Assembly (NCBI GenBank): GCA_947629275.1
Contig: CANRDG010000017.1
Span: 1-20,721 of the forward strand
DNA length: 20,721 nucleotides
Direction of reading: 5' to 3'
Source: an uncultured Clostridia bacterium
GTDB taxonomy: Bacteria > Bacillota > Clostridia > Oscillospirales > Ruminococcaceae
The notes under the pieces were generated by a model. It saw only the letters and a program-made list of their open reading frames with translations. It was not told the DNA's origin and did not search any database. A program made the position numbers and the translations under genes. The stretch's first letter is position 1; the number at the start of each line of letters is the position of its first letter. Shown here piece after piece: positions 1-7,701 of this stretch.

Positions 1-4
1 TATG

Positions 5-13
5 TGCTATAAT
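5..13 (+). promoter_or_regulatory. Extended -10 promoter of rlmB
   Basis: A perfect TATAAT hexamer (8-13) is preceded by TG at 5-6, giving an extended -10 element. The -35 region lies outside the window. Transcription would start near base 20, leaving a leader of about 35 nt before the rlmB start codon. Confidence 0.7.
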
Positions 14-54
14 TAAAAATGTATATTTTTTAATTTGGAGCAAACTGACTATTT

Positions 55-858
55 ATGGCGAACGATAACATTAAAAACACGGGTGCGGACAAAAACGCTG
101 ACGTCGACAGGGACAGGCAGCTTATTGTCGGCAGGAACGCTGTTACGGAGGCTCTCAAATCGGGAGCGGCGATAGACAAGCTGTATGTTAACCCCACAGC
201 CGGCGGCTCGGTAAAGAACATAATAAGGCTTGCAAAAGAGCGCGGCATACCGGTAAAGGACACGCAGGAAAACAAGCTTTCGTTTATGTGCGGAGGGGCT
301 GCTCATCAGGGCGTTATAGCATCGGCGGCGTGTGCTGAGTATGTTTCGGTGGAGGACATACTTGAAAAGGCAAAGCAAAAGGGCGAAGACCCTTTCATAA
401 TAATATGCGACGAGATAGAAGACCCGCATAATTTGGGCGCTATAATACGCACGGCGGAGGCGGCAGGCGCGCACGGTATTATCATACCGAAAAGGCGGAG
501 CGCATCGCTGGATACTACAGTTTACAAGACCTCGGCAGGGGCGGCAAGCTGGCTGCCCGTTGCAAGGGTGGCAAATCTGCCGTCGGCTATTGACAAGCTG
601 AAACAGTGCGGAGTTTGGATATACGGCACTGACGGCGGCGGCGAGGACTACACAAAAGCAGACCTTAAAGGCGCGATAGGCTTGGTGATAGGCTCGGAGG
701 GCTTTGGCATGGGCAGGCTTGTGAAAGAAAAATGCGACTGCATTGTAAGTCTGCCGATGAAAGGAAAGATAAACTCGCTCAACGCGTCTGTTGCGGCAGG
801 TATATTTATGTACGAGATCGCGCGGCAGAGAGCTTTGGCAGACGTTAAGAAACAGTAA
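55..858 (+). CDS. rlmB: 23S rRNA (guanosine-2'-O)-methyltransferase, RlmB/TrmH family
   Basis: A SpoU/TrmH-family (SPOUT) enzyme that transfers a methyl group from S-adenosylmethionine to the 2'-OH of an rRNA guanosine; the E. coli RlmB target is G2251 of 23S rRNA. The 267-residue protein starts with a short charged tail. The SpoU substrate-binding domain follows (about residues 22-95, opening LIVGRNAVTEAL), then the knotted methylase domain (about 112-260). All three SPOUT motifs are visible: DPHNLGAIIRT near 123-133, IGSEGFGMG near 212-220 and SLPMKGKINSLNASVA at 232-247. Start ATG 55 follows GGAG at 37-40, a rather long spacing. It shares a transcript with the next gene 26 bp downstream. 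The family is certain. The exact target nucleotide, and RlmB versus another TrmH member, is inferred from the domain layout. Confidence 0.93.
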   Translation: MANDNIKNTGADKNADVDRDRQLIVGRNAVTEALKSGAAIDKLYVNPTAGGSVKNIIRLAKERGIPVKDTQENKLSFMCGGAAHQGVIASAACAEYVSVEDILEKAKQKGEDPFIIICDEIEDPHNLGAIIRTAEAAGAHGIIIPKRRSASLDTTVYKTSAGAASWLPVARVANLPSAIDKLKQCGVWIYGTDGGGEDYTKADLKGAIGLVIGSEGFGMGRLVKEKCDCIVSLPMKGKINSLNASVAAGIFMYEIARQRALADVKKQ

Positions 859-884
859 AATACAGGAAGGGAAGGATACCCGAT

Positions 885-3269
885 ATGTCAGATAAATTTT
901 CGCTTGACGATATTCTTGAAGAATATTCTGCGAAAAAGGCAAACGGCGGCGTTAGCGTTAATAAAACCGAAAGCAGCGACGCGGAGCTTGAAAGCATACT
1001 GAGCAGCGCGGCAAAGCCAGAAGAACCTGCACCAGAGCCCGAAAGCCCGAAAGAAGCAGCGGTTTCGGCGGTAATTACGCCCGAAAGCGTTGTGGAGGCT
1101 GCTTTGGAAGCTGCTGAAGACGGCGGCGTGCAGGAAGAGACCGTAGAAGTCAGCCTTGACGACGTGAAGTTTGATAACTCGAAGAAAAACGTCGACAAGA
1201 AAAAGAACCGCATAAACACTTCCGTCATCGAGAAAATGGTGATGGAGAAAAAGAGCGGCGCAGGATATACTCCGACAGGCGCGATACCTCCTGTAAACAG
1301 GGCGAGCGTTAAGGACATTGACATGGACTTAGAGGGGAAGATAATCCCCAAAACGGAACAGCTTGAGATAAGCGACGACCTTACCGACGAGCAGAAAATG
1401 GAGATACTTGAAAAACGCCGCGAGGAAAAGGTGCAGAATTTTGTGCTGGATAACGACCGCAACGACGAGGAGCAGAAGTTGAGGGCGGCGGCGAACGACA
1501 ACAGAGAGGCGCTGCCTATTGATGAATTTACGTCGTTTGAGCAGTCTCAGGAAGTGCTGGCGGACATAATGCAGCTGAAAAGCAACATTGTGGTAAGGCT
1601 GTGCGTGCTGGTGTTCACTTCTCTGTTTGCGGTATATCTTACGGTGGCTAACGATCTGGGTCTGCCGATAGTTTCCATGTTCAGCCGCAACTACAGTCCC
1701 GAGGCTTTTGTGTTCACGCTGACGATACTTGGCATAATATCGGCATTCGTATCGTACACGGTCATATTCAGCGGACTGAAAAAGCTGTTCTCTCTTAAAG
1801 CGGACTGCGACAGCATTGCTGCGATAGGCATGGTGGTAACGATAATTACGGGCATTGTAAATCTTTTTGCGCCCGATTCGATACAGACGGGAAATTACCA
1901 CATTTACACGGCGGCTGCGATACTTGGTATGCTTTTCAACACGCTCGGCAAGCTTTCCATGGTGAACCGCGCGGACAGGAATCTTCGCTTTGCGGCAGGG
2001 GAATTTGAAAAACACGCATTCACAAAGGTGGAGGACGAGGACATTGCTTACAAGTTCACAAAGGGAACGCTCGACGATTTCCCCGAGCTTGTGACTACGA
2101 AAGAGACCGAATTTGTTGACGATTTTCTTAGAAATTCGTATTCTTCCGACATATCGGACGAGTACAGCAGAAAGGCAGCACCGATAATGGCTATCGCAGG
2201 AGTTGCTGCGGCGCTTATAAGCCTGCTGCTCAACCGCTCTGATGCAGGGATAGCGGAAAAGATAGTTACGGCGCTCAGTGCTATGAGCGGACTTGTAACG
2301 CTTTGTTCGTCGTTTGCGCTGATGCTTATTGTAAATCTGCCGCTTGCAAGAGCTTCAAAGAAGTTTTTGCAGTCTTCGGCGGTGCTGCTGGGTTATTCGG
2401 GCGTTGAGGAATATTCCGATACGAACTCGGTGCTTATAGATGCGGAGCAGCTTTTCCCTGACGGAATGGTGGATCTTGTGAACCTGAAAGCTATGTCTTC
2501 CACGCTTATAGAGGACTGCATACTTTACGCTGCGAGCCTTTCATGTCAGGCGGGCGGCATAATGAAACCGACGTTTTACAAGATGCTTCGCGGCAAGACG
2601 GAAATGCTATACCCTGTAGAAAGCTACATCTATGAGGACGGCTTGGGACTTTCAGGCTGGATAGAACACAAGAGGATACTTTTCGGCAACAGGGAACTTA
2701 TGCAGAACCACTCGATAGAGGGCTTGCCTACGCTTGCGAAAGAGTCTGAATATTCAAAGGGCAACATACCCATATATCTTTCAATATCGGGTGTGGTAGC
2801 GGCGATATTCTTCATTCGCGTAAGCCCGAATCTTACGGTGAGCAAGTGGCTGCAAGAGCTTACAGACAAGAACGTTACGGTAGTTATAAGAACGGTGGAT
2901 TCGTTTATATCTACAAAATTTTTGTCGGAGCTGTTTGACGTTGATACAAACAGGCTGAAACTTTTGCCGTTCCGCTTCCACAGCGAATACGCGAAAGAGA
3001 CGGCATATGTACCGAGAATTTCTTCTCCGCTTATATGCAGCGGTCACTTCCACTCTATTGCCATGCTGATATGCGGCGTGAAGAACATTCAGGCAATGGC
3101 GGTAATGGGAATGATGTTACAGCTAACCGCCTCGGCGCTGGGAGCGCTGATAGCGCTTATTATGGTCATCATAGGTTCGCTCGGTCAGCTTTCGGCATCA
3201 ATAGTGCTGGCTTACAATCTGGTATGGCTGGCGGTAACGCTTTTATTGCAGCAGATGAAACGCGTTTAA
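885..3269 (+). CDS. Degenerate P1B-type ATPase-like membrane protein (probable pseudoenzyme)
   Basis: A 794-residue membrane protein. Residues 1-220 are acidic and low in complexity, starting with FSLDDILEEY. Hydrophobic segments lie near 236-255, 272-297, 310-330, 340-356, 431-449, 463-485 and 735-790. The layout follows a heavy-metal P-type ATPase without its catalytic parts. The transmembrane CPC motif is replaced by LPL (485-487). The phosphorylation loop DKTGT is replaced by DAEQL (519-523), which keeps only the Asp. An N-domain signature survives as GLGLSGWIEHKRILFGN (586-602). A P-domain stretch survives at 628-690 with TGD changed to TVD (670-672). The hinge motif GDGxND is absent. 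ATP-driven transport is therefore unlikely; a sensory or scaffold role is only a guess. ATG 885 has AAGGA at 872-876. It is cotranscribed with rlmB. The P-type ATPase relationship is my own reading by eye. Confidence 0.75.
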   Translation: MSDKFSLDDILEEYSAKKANGGVSVNKTESSDAELESILSSAAKPEEPAPEPESPKEAAVSAVITPESVVEAALEAAEDGGVQEETVEVSLDDVKFDNSKKNVDKKKNRINTSVIEKMVMEKKSGAGYTPTGAIPPVNRASVKDIDMDLEGKIIPKTEQLEISDDLTDEQKMEILEKRREEKVQNFVLDNDRNDEEQKLRAAANDNREALPIDEFTSFEQSQEVLADIMQLKSNIVVRLCVLVFTSLFAVYLTVANDLGLPIVSMFSRNYSPEAFVFTLTILGIISAFVSYTVIFSGLKKLFSLKADCDSIAAIGMVVTIITGIVNLFAPDSIQTGNYHIYTAAAILGMLFNTLGKLSMVNRADRNLRFAAGEFEKHAFTKVEDEDIAYKFTKGTLDDFPELVTTKETEFVDDFLRNSYSSDISDEYSRKAAPIMAIAGVAAALISLLLNRSDAGIAEKIVTALSAMSGLVTLCSSFALMLIVNLPLARASKKFLQSSAVLLGYSGVEEYSDTNSVLIDAEQLFPDGMVDLVNLKAMSSTLIEDCILYAASLSCQAGGIMKPTFYKMLRGKTEMLYPVESYIYEDGLGLSGWIEHKRILFGNRELMQNHSIEGLPTLAKESEYSKGNIPIYLSISGVVAAIFFIRVSPNLTVSKWLQELTDKNVTVVIRTVDSFISTKFLSELFDVDTNRLKLLPFRFHSEYAKETAYVPRISSPLICSGHFHSIAMLICGVKNIQAMAVMGMMLQLTASALGALIALIMVIIGSLGQLSASIVLAYNLVWLAVTLLLQQMKRV

Positions 3270-3297
3270 GCTACAAAAATATTATATATGCAGAAAA

Positions 3298-3330
3298 ACT
3301 GCGGCGCATCAAAAACGCCGCAGTAGTTGT
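3298..3330. terminator. Possible bidirectional hairpin terminator between the convergent operon ends
   Basis: A perfect 9-bp stem pairs ACTGCGGCG (3298-3306) with CGCCGCAGT (3316-3324) around a 9-nt loop. The plus-strand tail is only moderately T-rich. On the minus strand the stem is followed by TTTTC, so it may also stop transcription coming from tatD. The 107 bases between this stem and the tatD stop hold nothing else I recognise. Confidence 0.65.
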
Positions 3331-3431
3331 ATTATCTGTAATATAGATATTCTCGTATTTCTTACACAATATTCTCACGAAGATTTCAGAAAGTTATCAC
3401 GAGGCTATCAAAGATCAGGGATATAATGGTA

Positions 3432-4232
3432 TCAGTCGGTCGGTATACTTTGTATGCCAAAAAGACGTTTTGCATTCTCGGCGGTAATATCAAGCACCGA
3501 CTGTGGGTCAACGCCCTTGACTTCGGCGACCTTTTCGGCAACACGGTATATCATAGCGCTCTCACTGCGCTGACCGCGATAGCCATCGGGCGCCATGTAG
3601 GGGCAGTCGGTCTCGAGAAGAAGTCTGTCCATAGGCACTGCTTCAAGCGCGCGCGAAGCCTTTTTGTTATTCTTGAAAGTAAGCGCGCCTGTAAAGCCTA
3701 TATACATACCCAGAGAAATAACTTCGCAAGCCGTTTCATACGAGCCCGAAAAGCAGTGCAGCACGCCTGTGGGACGGTATTTTCGCAAAAGCTTCATGGT
3801 GTCTTCGGTGGCATCGCGGCTGTGTATGATAACCGGCAGAGAATGTTTGGCGGCAAATTCAAGCTGTGATATAAAAAGCTCCAGCTGCTTTTCTCGGTCG
3901 TGATCGTCATAGTGGTAGTCAAGACCTATCTCACCGACGGCGACTATTTTTTCACTGCGCGGCAGCATTTCTTCAAGCCGCTGAATGTAGTCATCGGGCA
4001 TATCGAAAATATGCTCGGGGTGTATGCCTATGGCTGTATAATAGTGAGGATATTTTGCGCTGTACTTTATGCCGTACTCGCATGAGGGCAGATCGGTGGC
4101 ACAGTGTATTATACCGCTTACGCAGGAGGAGAACATCTCGGAAAGAAGCGTGTCGCGGTCGCAGTCAAAAGAATAACCGTCGTAATGGCTGTGGGAATCG
4201 AATATGTTATTGTATAAAGTCTGTTGTATCAT
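3432..4232 (-). CDS. tatD: TatD-family metal-dependent hydrolase (deoxyribonuclease)
   Basis: A TatD/YcfH-type amidohydrolase-fold phosphodiesterase; family members are Mg/Mn-dependent DNases. The 266-residue length is normal for the family. Metal-ligand motifs appear in the expected order: DSHSH at the N-terminus, GEIGLDYHYD in the middle, then PVIIHSRDA, VLHCFSGS and LLETDCPYMAP near the C-terminus. I place the start at ATG 4232 rather than an upstream Met codon at 4265. An AGGAGG at 4240-4245 sits 7 bases before it, and the consensus promoter would initiate near 4247, inside the longer reading frame. The gene forms its own minus-strand unit, divergent from the polyphosphate cassette and convergent with the rlmB operon. 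Confidence 0.95.
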   Translation of the reverse strand: MIQQTLYNNIFDSHSHYDGYSFDCDRDTLLSEMFSSCVSGIIHCATDLPSCEYGIKYSAKYPHYYTAIGIHPEHIFDMPDDYIQRLEEMLPRSEKIVAVGEIGLDYHYDDHDREKQLELFISQLEFAAKHSLPVIIHSRDATEDTMKLLRKYRPTGVLHCFSGSYETACEVISLGMYIGFTGALTFKNNKKASRALEAVPMDRLLLETDCPYMAPDGYRGQRSESAMIYRVAEKVAEVKGVDPQSVLDITAENAKRLFGIQSIPTD

Positions 4233-4253
4233 GGATAGACCTCCTTTGATACG

Positions 4254-4282
4254 ATTATAACACAAATATAAGTTTATGTCAA
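4254..4282 (-). promoter_or_regulatory. Consensus sigma-A promoter of tatD
   Basis: Read on the minus strand, TTGACA (4277-4282), a 17-bp spacer and TATAAT (4254-4259) match the consensus perfectly, and TG precedes the -10 with one base between. Initiation near 4247 puts the Shine-Dalgarno sequence almost at the 5' end of the mRNA, so the leader is only about 15 nt. Confidence 0.9.
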
Positions 4283-4301
4283 TAAAAAAGAGGTGGGGAA
4301 A

Positions 4302-5015
4302 ATGGGCAAACCGCTAGGCGTTTTCAAACGCTATGAAAAGAAATATATGCTCACAAAAGAGCAGTTTGACATAGTGCAGAAAGCTTTGGAGGGTCATATG
4401 CTGCTGGACAGCTACGGACTTAGCACGATATGCAGCATATACTTCGATACCGAAAACAACGACTTGGTGCGGCGGTCTGTTGACAAACCGGTATTTAAAG
4501 AAAAACTGCGGCTGAGGTGCTACGGCAAAAGCGTTTCGGACGGCGACAGCGTTTTTATAGAGCTTAAAAGAAAGTATGACGGAGTTGTTTACAAGCGCAG
4601 GGTGGCAGTGCCGTACTCTCAGGCGAGGGAGTATCTGCTTTGCGGCGGCGATTGTCCGTCTGACAGCCAGATAGGCGAGGAGATAAAGTGGTTCGTAAGC
4701 TTTTACAAGCCCATGCCTGCGGCTTTGGTGTGTTACGACAGGCTGGCGTATTACGGAATTGAGGACGGTGACTTTCGTGTGACGTTCGATCTTAACGTTC
4801 GCTGCCGAAGCGACAGGCTGACGCTCCAGGACGGCGACGACGGTATATGCATAACGCCAGAGGGAAACGCCATAATGGAGGTAAAGACCATTTCGGCAAT
4901 GCCTATGTGGCTATGTGATCTTTTGAGCGAAAACGGCATATACCCGACATCTTTTTCAAAGTATGGAACATTTTATAAAATGCAGGCGAAAAAACAGACT
5001 GCTGACATAAAGTAA
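4302..5015 (+). CDS. VTC-domain polyphosphate polymerase
   Basis: A 237-residue protein of the VTC domain family. The yeast member, Vtc4, makes polyphosphate from ATP within a tunnel lined by basic residues. The visible signatures are RYEKKY (10-15), KEKLRLRCYG (66-75), FIELKRKYDG followed by VVYKRR (85-100), YDRLAY (145-150), the acidic IMEVKT (191-196) and FSKYGTFY (208-215). These are alternating Arg/Lys strands and a metal-binding Glu as in CYTH-like tunnel enzymes. No membrane segment or signal peptide is present, so it is cytosolic or membrane-associated through a partner. I chose ATG 4302, with AGGTGG at 4291-4296; an in-frame GTG at 4293 lies within that binding site. DUF4956 follows 18 bp downstream, which supports a shared complex. 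Polymerase activity is inferred from the family. Confidence 0.88.
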   Translation: MGKPLGVFKRYEKKYMLTKEQFDIVQKALEGHMLLDSYGLSTICSIYFDTENNDLVRRSVDKPVFKEKLRLRCYGKSVSDGDSVFIELKRKYDGVVYKRRVAVPYSQAREYLLCGGDCPSDSQIGEEIKWFVSFYKPMPAALVCYDRLAYYGIEDGDFRVTFDLNVRCRSDRLTLQDGDDGICITPEGNAIMEVKTISAMPMWLCDLLSENGIYPTSFSKYGTFYKMQAKKQTADIK

Positions 5016-5033
5016 ACTATAGGGGGCCAAAAT

Positions 5034-5720
5034 ATGTTTCAGAGTATTTTCAACAATTCAACGGCGGTGCTGACATCTATAACCGACAAGCAGATGCTTA
5101 TATGCACGGCTGTATCGCTGCTGCTGGGCGTTGTTATAGCGGTGGTAACAAAAGTGACGAACGGTCATTCATCTAAGAGCATACTTACAACGCTTATACT
5201 TATACCCGTTATTGTGCAGCTTATTATAATGATGGTAAACGGCAATCTCGGCGTGGGCGTATCTGTAATGGGCGCGTTCAGCTTGGTGCGGTTTCGCTCT
5301 GTGCCGGGCAACGGAAAAGAGATAGTTTCTATTTTCAGCGCGATGGCTATAGGCCTGGCGACCGGCACGGGGTACATAGGCGTTGCTGTTGCTGCCACGG
5401 CGGTTATAAGCATAGTTTTGCTGATACTTGGGTTTATACGCTTCGGCGAGGACGACAAGGGGGCAAGGCAGCTGAAGATAATTATCCCCGAAGACCTTGA
5501 TTTTACCGAGATTTTTGACGATATTTTTGAAAAGTATGTAAAGCAGCCCGAACTTGAAAAGGTGAAGACCACCAACATGGGAAGTATGTTTGAGCTTACA
5601 TACAACATAATATTAAAGGATGCAAAAAACGAAAAGAAGCTTATTGATGAGATACGCTGCCGCAACGGCAACCTGACCGTTACCCTAAGCCACAGAGAGC
5701 ACACGGGCATGGAGCTTTAG
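5034..5720 (+). CDS. DUF4956 membrane protein
   Basis: A 228-residue protein with about four hydrophobic helices (roughly 21-40, 50-68, 95-111, 113-135), then a soluble C-terminal domain (about 140-228). The conserved family-like motif GAFSLVRFR (80-88) falls between helices two and three, and GLATGTGYIGVAVA (107-120) starts the last hydrophobic block. The C-terminal domain alternates strands and helices. The whole plan resembles MgtC-type proteins, although that link is my inference. ATG 5034 has AGGGGG at 5021-5026. Proteins of this family commonly sit beside VTC-domain polymerases, as here, so it may be the membrane partner or channel of the polymerase. Its biochemical function is not known to me. 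Confidence 0.85.
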   Translation: MFQSIFNNSTAVLTSITDKQMLICTAVSLLLGVVIAVVTKVTNGHSSKSILTTLILIPVIVQLIIMMVNGNLGVGVSVMGAFSLVRFRSVPGNGKEIVSIFSAMAIGLATGTGYIGVAVAATAVISIVLLILGFIRFGEDDKGARQLKIIIPEDLDFTEIFDDIFEKYVKQPELEKVKTTNMGSMFELTYNIILKDAKNEKKLIDEIRCRNGNLTVTLSHREHTGMEL

Positions 5721-5741
5721 GCAGCTTTGGAGGCGTTTGTT

Positions 5742-7658
5742 TTGACAAAAATAAAAAATATATCTAAACTGAAAAAGGCTGTAGCGCTTGCGGCTGCGAT
5801 AATTCTGACATTGACGGCGGCAGGGTGTGCAGATAAGGGAAGCAGCTCTTCGGGCAATAGTGCAGACAGTGGGCAGACGAATTCGCAGAATGAAATTCAT
5901 GAAGTTACGGGCGAAGTGCAGCCTGTGGTTTCAGACAAGGTGAAGGACAAAGACTTGGACGACAGCTACGGCGCCCCCACGGCAAAGATAACCTTTGGTG
6001 ACAGCGTGCAGATAGAGGGCAGCGGAGTTTCGGAGAGCGGCGGTATTGTTACCGTATCGCAGGAGGGCACGTATATATTCAGCGGAAAGACCGATAACGG
6101 GCAGATAGTAATAGCGGCTGACGAAAAAGCTGACGTGAAGATAGTGCTTGACGGGGTGGAGATAACGAGCACGAGCGGCAGCGCAATATACGCACAGACG
6201 GCTGACAAAGTTATTGTAACGCTTGCGCCCGAAAGCTCAAACAGCCTTACGGACGGCGCAAACTCGGAGGCGTGCATTTATGCTGAATGCGATCTTACCA
6301 TAAATGGCGGAGGAAGTCTTTCGGCAGAGGGAGCAGTTAATGACGGCATTGTTACAAAAGACGACTTGGCGCTGGTAGACGGCGATGTATCTGTAAAAGC
6401 GGTATCTACGGGCATAAAGGGCAAAGACAGCGTTACTTTATACGGCGGTAAATACGGTGTTTCCTGCGGCGGCGACGGACTGAAATCTACAACTGCCGAC
6501 GACAGCGAAAAAGGCTGGGTCGTAGTAAGCGGCGGTGAGATAACTATAGAGAGCGGCAGTGACGGCATACAGGCCGAAACATCGCTGACATTCTCGGGCG
6601 GAAAGGCTGATATAAAGACCGACAGCGCGCTTTCAGATACGGGCGAGACGGCAGGCAAGGGGCTTAAAGCCACAGCTTCTATGTGCATAAGCGGAGGAGA
6701 GATAAATGTATCTTCCGTTGAGCACTGCCTGCACTGCGACGGCGCGCTGACTATTGACGGCGGCAAAATTTCGGCGGAGGCGCAGCAGGGCGACGGCATT
6801 TCGGCTGACGGAGATGTTGTTATAAACGGCGGCGATATTACTGTTGCACGCGGCGATGAGGGCATTGAAAGCAAGGCGTCTCTCACGGTAAACGGCGGAA
6901 ACATTGACATAACCGTAAGCGACGACGGCATGAACACGGGCGGCAGTGACATAGCAACCGACGTTTTGCATGACGTATCAATAAGCGGCGGCAATGTGCG
7001 CATAAACGCCGAGGGCGACGGTATAGACTCAAACGGAGATATAAACATATCAGGCGGCGTGGTGACTGTGTTCGGCCCCACGGGCAGCGGCGACGGACCG
7101 CTTGACTGCGGCGACATGGGCGGAAAGATAGTCATAAGCGGCGGCACTGTTATGGCGGCAGGCTCGGTGGGTATGATGCAGCTGCCGGATGAAACGGCTT
7201 CTCAAAACAGCATATACACCACAATGCTTAACGCCGCGCAGGGTGATACTATAACTCTTGCGGACAGCGACGGAAATGTTATTGTAACTTTCACGGCTGA
7301 AAAACAGCTTGCAGGAATGACGGTTTCTTCGCCCGAAATAAAGAGCGGCACGACATATCATCTTTACAAGGGCGGCAAGATAGAGAGCGATGAAAACGGC
7401 GAGGCTTTCAAGATAGATACCGAGGGCGCAGAGGAAATAGCTTCGGGCGAAGTTACGCAGGTGAATACTTCGTTCGGGGGAAGCGTTCAGGGCGGCTTCG
7501 GCGGAGGAAAATTTGGCGGCGGCAGAGGCGATGGTCAAATGCCCGGCGGCGGTCAAATGCCGAATGACGGACAAAGACCCAACGGCGGCAGAGGCGGCAT
7601 GGGCAATATGGGCGGTACGCCTCCCGAAATGCCCGACGGTGAAAGACCGCAGATATAA
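5742..7658 (+). CDS. Cthe_2159-like beta-helical carbohydrate-binding lipoprotein
   Basis: A 638-residue lipoprotein. Residues 1-28 form a signal peptide with lipobox TAAGC, and Cys29 is the lipidation site. A Ser/Asn-rich linker follows. The main part (about 75-470) is a right-handed beta-helix built of irregular coils carrying ISGG or NGG turns and DGI or DGM loops, for example near 390-450. The last 60 residues are rich in Gly, Met and Pro (FGGGKFGGGRG, MPGGG). This matches the family of Clostridium thermocellum Cthe_2159 (DUF4353), described as binding cellulose and acidic sugars with calcium. The first possible TTG (5727) is part of the GGAGG site at 5729-5733, so I use TTG 5742, eight bases after it. 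It lies 21 bp after the DUF4956 gene and is the third member of the cassette. I see no hairpin after its stop codon. Confidence 0.85.
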   Translation: MTKIKNISKLKKAVALAAAIILTLTAAGCADKGSSSSGNSADSGQTNSQNEIHEVTGEVQPVVSDKVKDKDLDDSYGAPTAKITFGDSVQIEGSGVSESGGIVTVSQEGTYIFSGKTDNGQIVIAADEKADVKIVLDGVEITSTSGSAIYAQTADKVIVTLAPESSNSLTDGANSEACIYAECDLTINGGGSLSAEGAVNDGIVTKDDLALVDGDVSVKAVSTGIKGKDSVTLYGGKYGVSCGGDGLKSTTADDSEKGWVVVSGGEITIESGSDGIQAETSLTFSGGKADIKTDSALSDTGETAGKGLKATASMCISGGEINVSSVEHCLHCDGALTIDGGKISAEAQQGDGISADGDVVINGGDITVARGDEGIESKASLTVNGGNIDITVSDDGMNTGGSDIATDVLHDVSISGGNVRINAEGDGIDSNGDINISGGVVTVFGPTGSGDGPLDCGDMGGKIVISGGTVMAAGSVGMMQLPDETASQNSIYTTMLNAAQGDTITLADSDGNVIVTFTAEKQLAGMTVSSPEIKSGTTYHLYKGGKIESDENGEAFKIDTEGAEEIASGEVTQVNTSFGGSVQGGFGGGKFGGGRGDGQMPGGGQMPNDGQRPNGGRGGMGNMGGTPPEMPDGERPQI

Positions 7659-7701
7659 GCTTTGCGGCAAAAACAAAATATAAAAAATGTTGACATTGCA
7701 A

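Noticed and set aside
49..942. 297-codon open frame antisense to rlmB
   Set aside because: It lies wholly opposite a clear SPOUT methyltransferase, its translation is Arg/Tyr/Val-rich with no domain, and it has no supported start.
3035..3346. 103-codon plus-strand frame across the end of the P-type ATPase-like gene
   Set aside because: It overlaps the conserved last membrane helices in another frame and runs into the terminator hairpin.
3325..3431. Possible small RNA or gene between the terminator hairpin and tatD end
   Set aside because: Only AT-rich sequence without promoter, hairpin or credible frame.
3426..3869. 147-codon frame opposite tatD
   Set aside because: Shadow of tatD; no binding site, and tatD carries all its family motifs on the minus strand.
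6278..7147. 289-codon Pro/Ser-rich frame antisense to the lipoprotein
   Set aside because: It is the mirror of the Gly/Asp-rich beta-helix repeats, not an independent gene.
6300..7150. Repetitive stretch that could suggest a CRISPR or tandem DNA repeat
   Set aside because: The repetition is at protein level (beta-helix coils); DNA units vary in length and sequence and show no constant repeat-spacer pattern.
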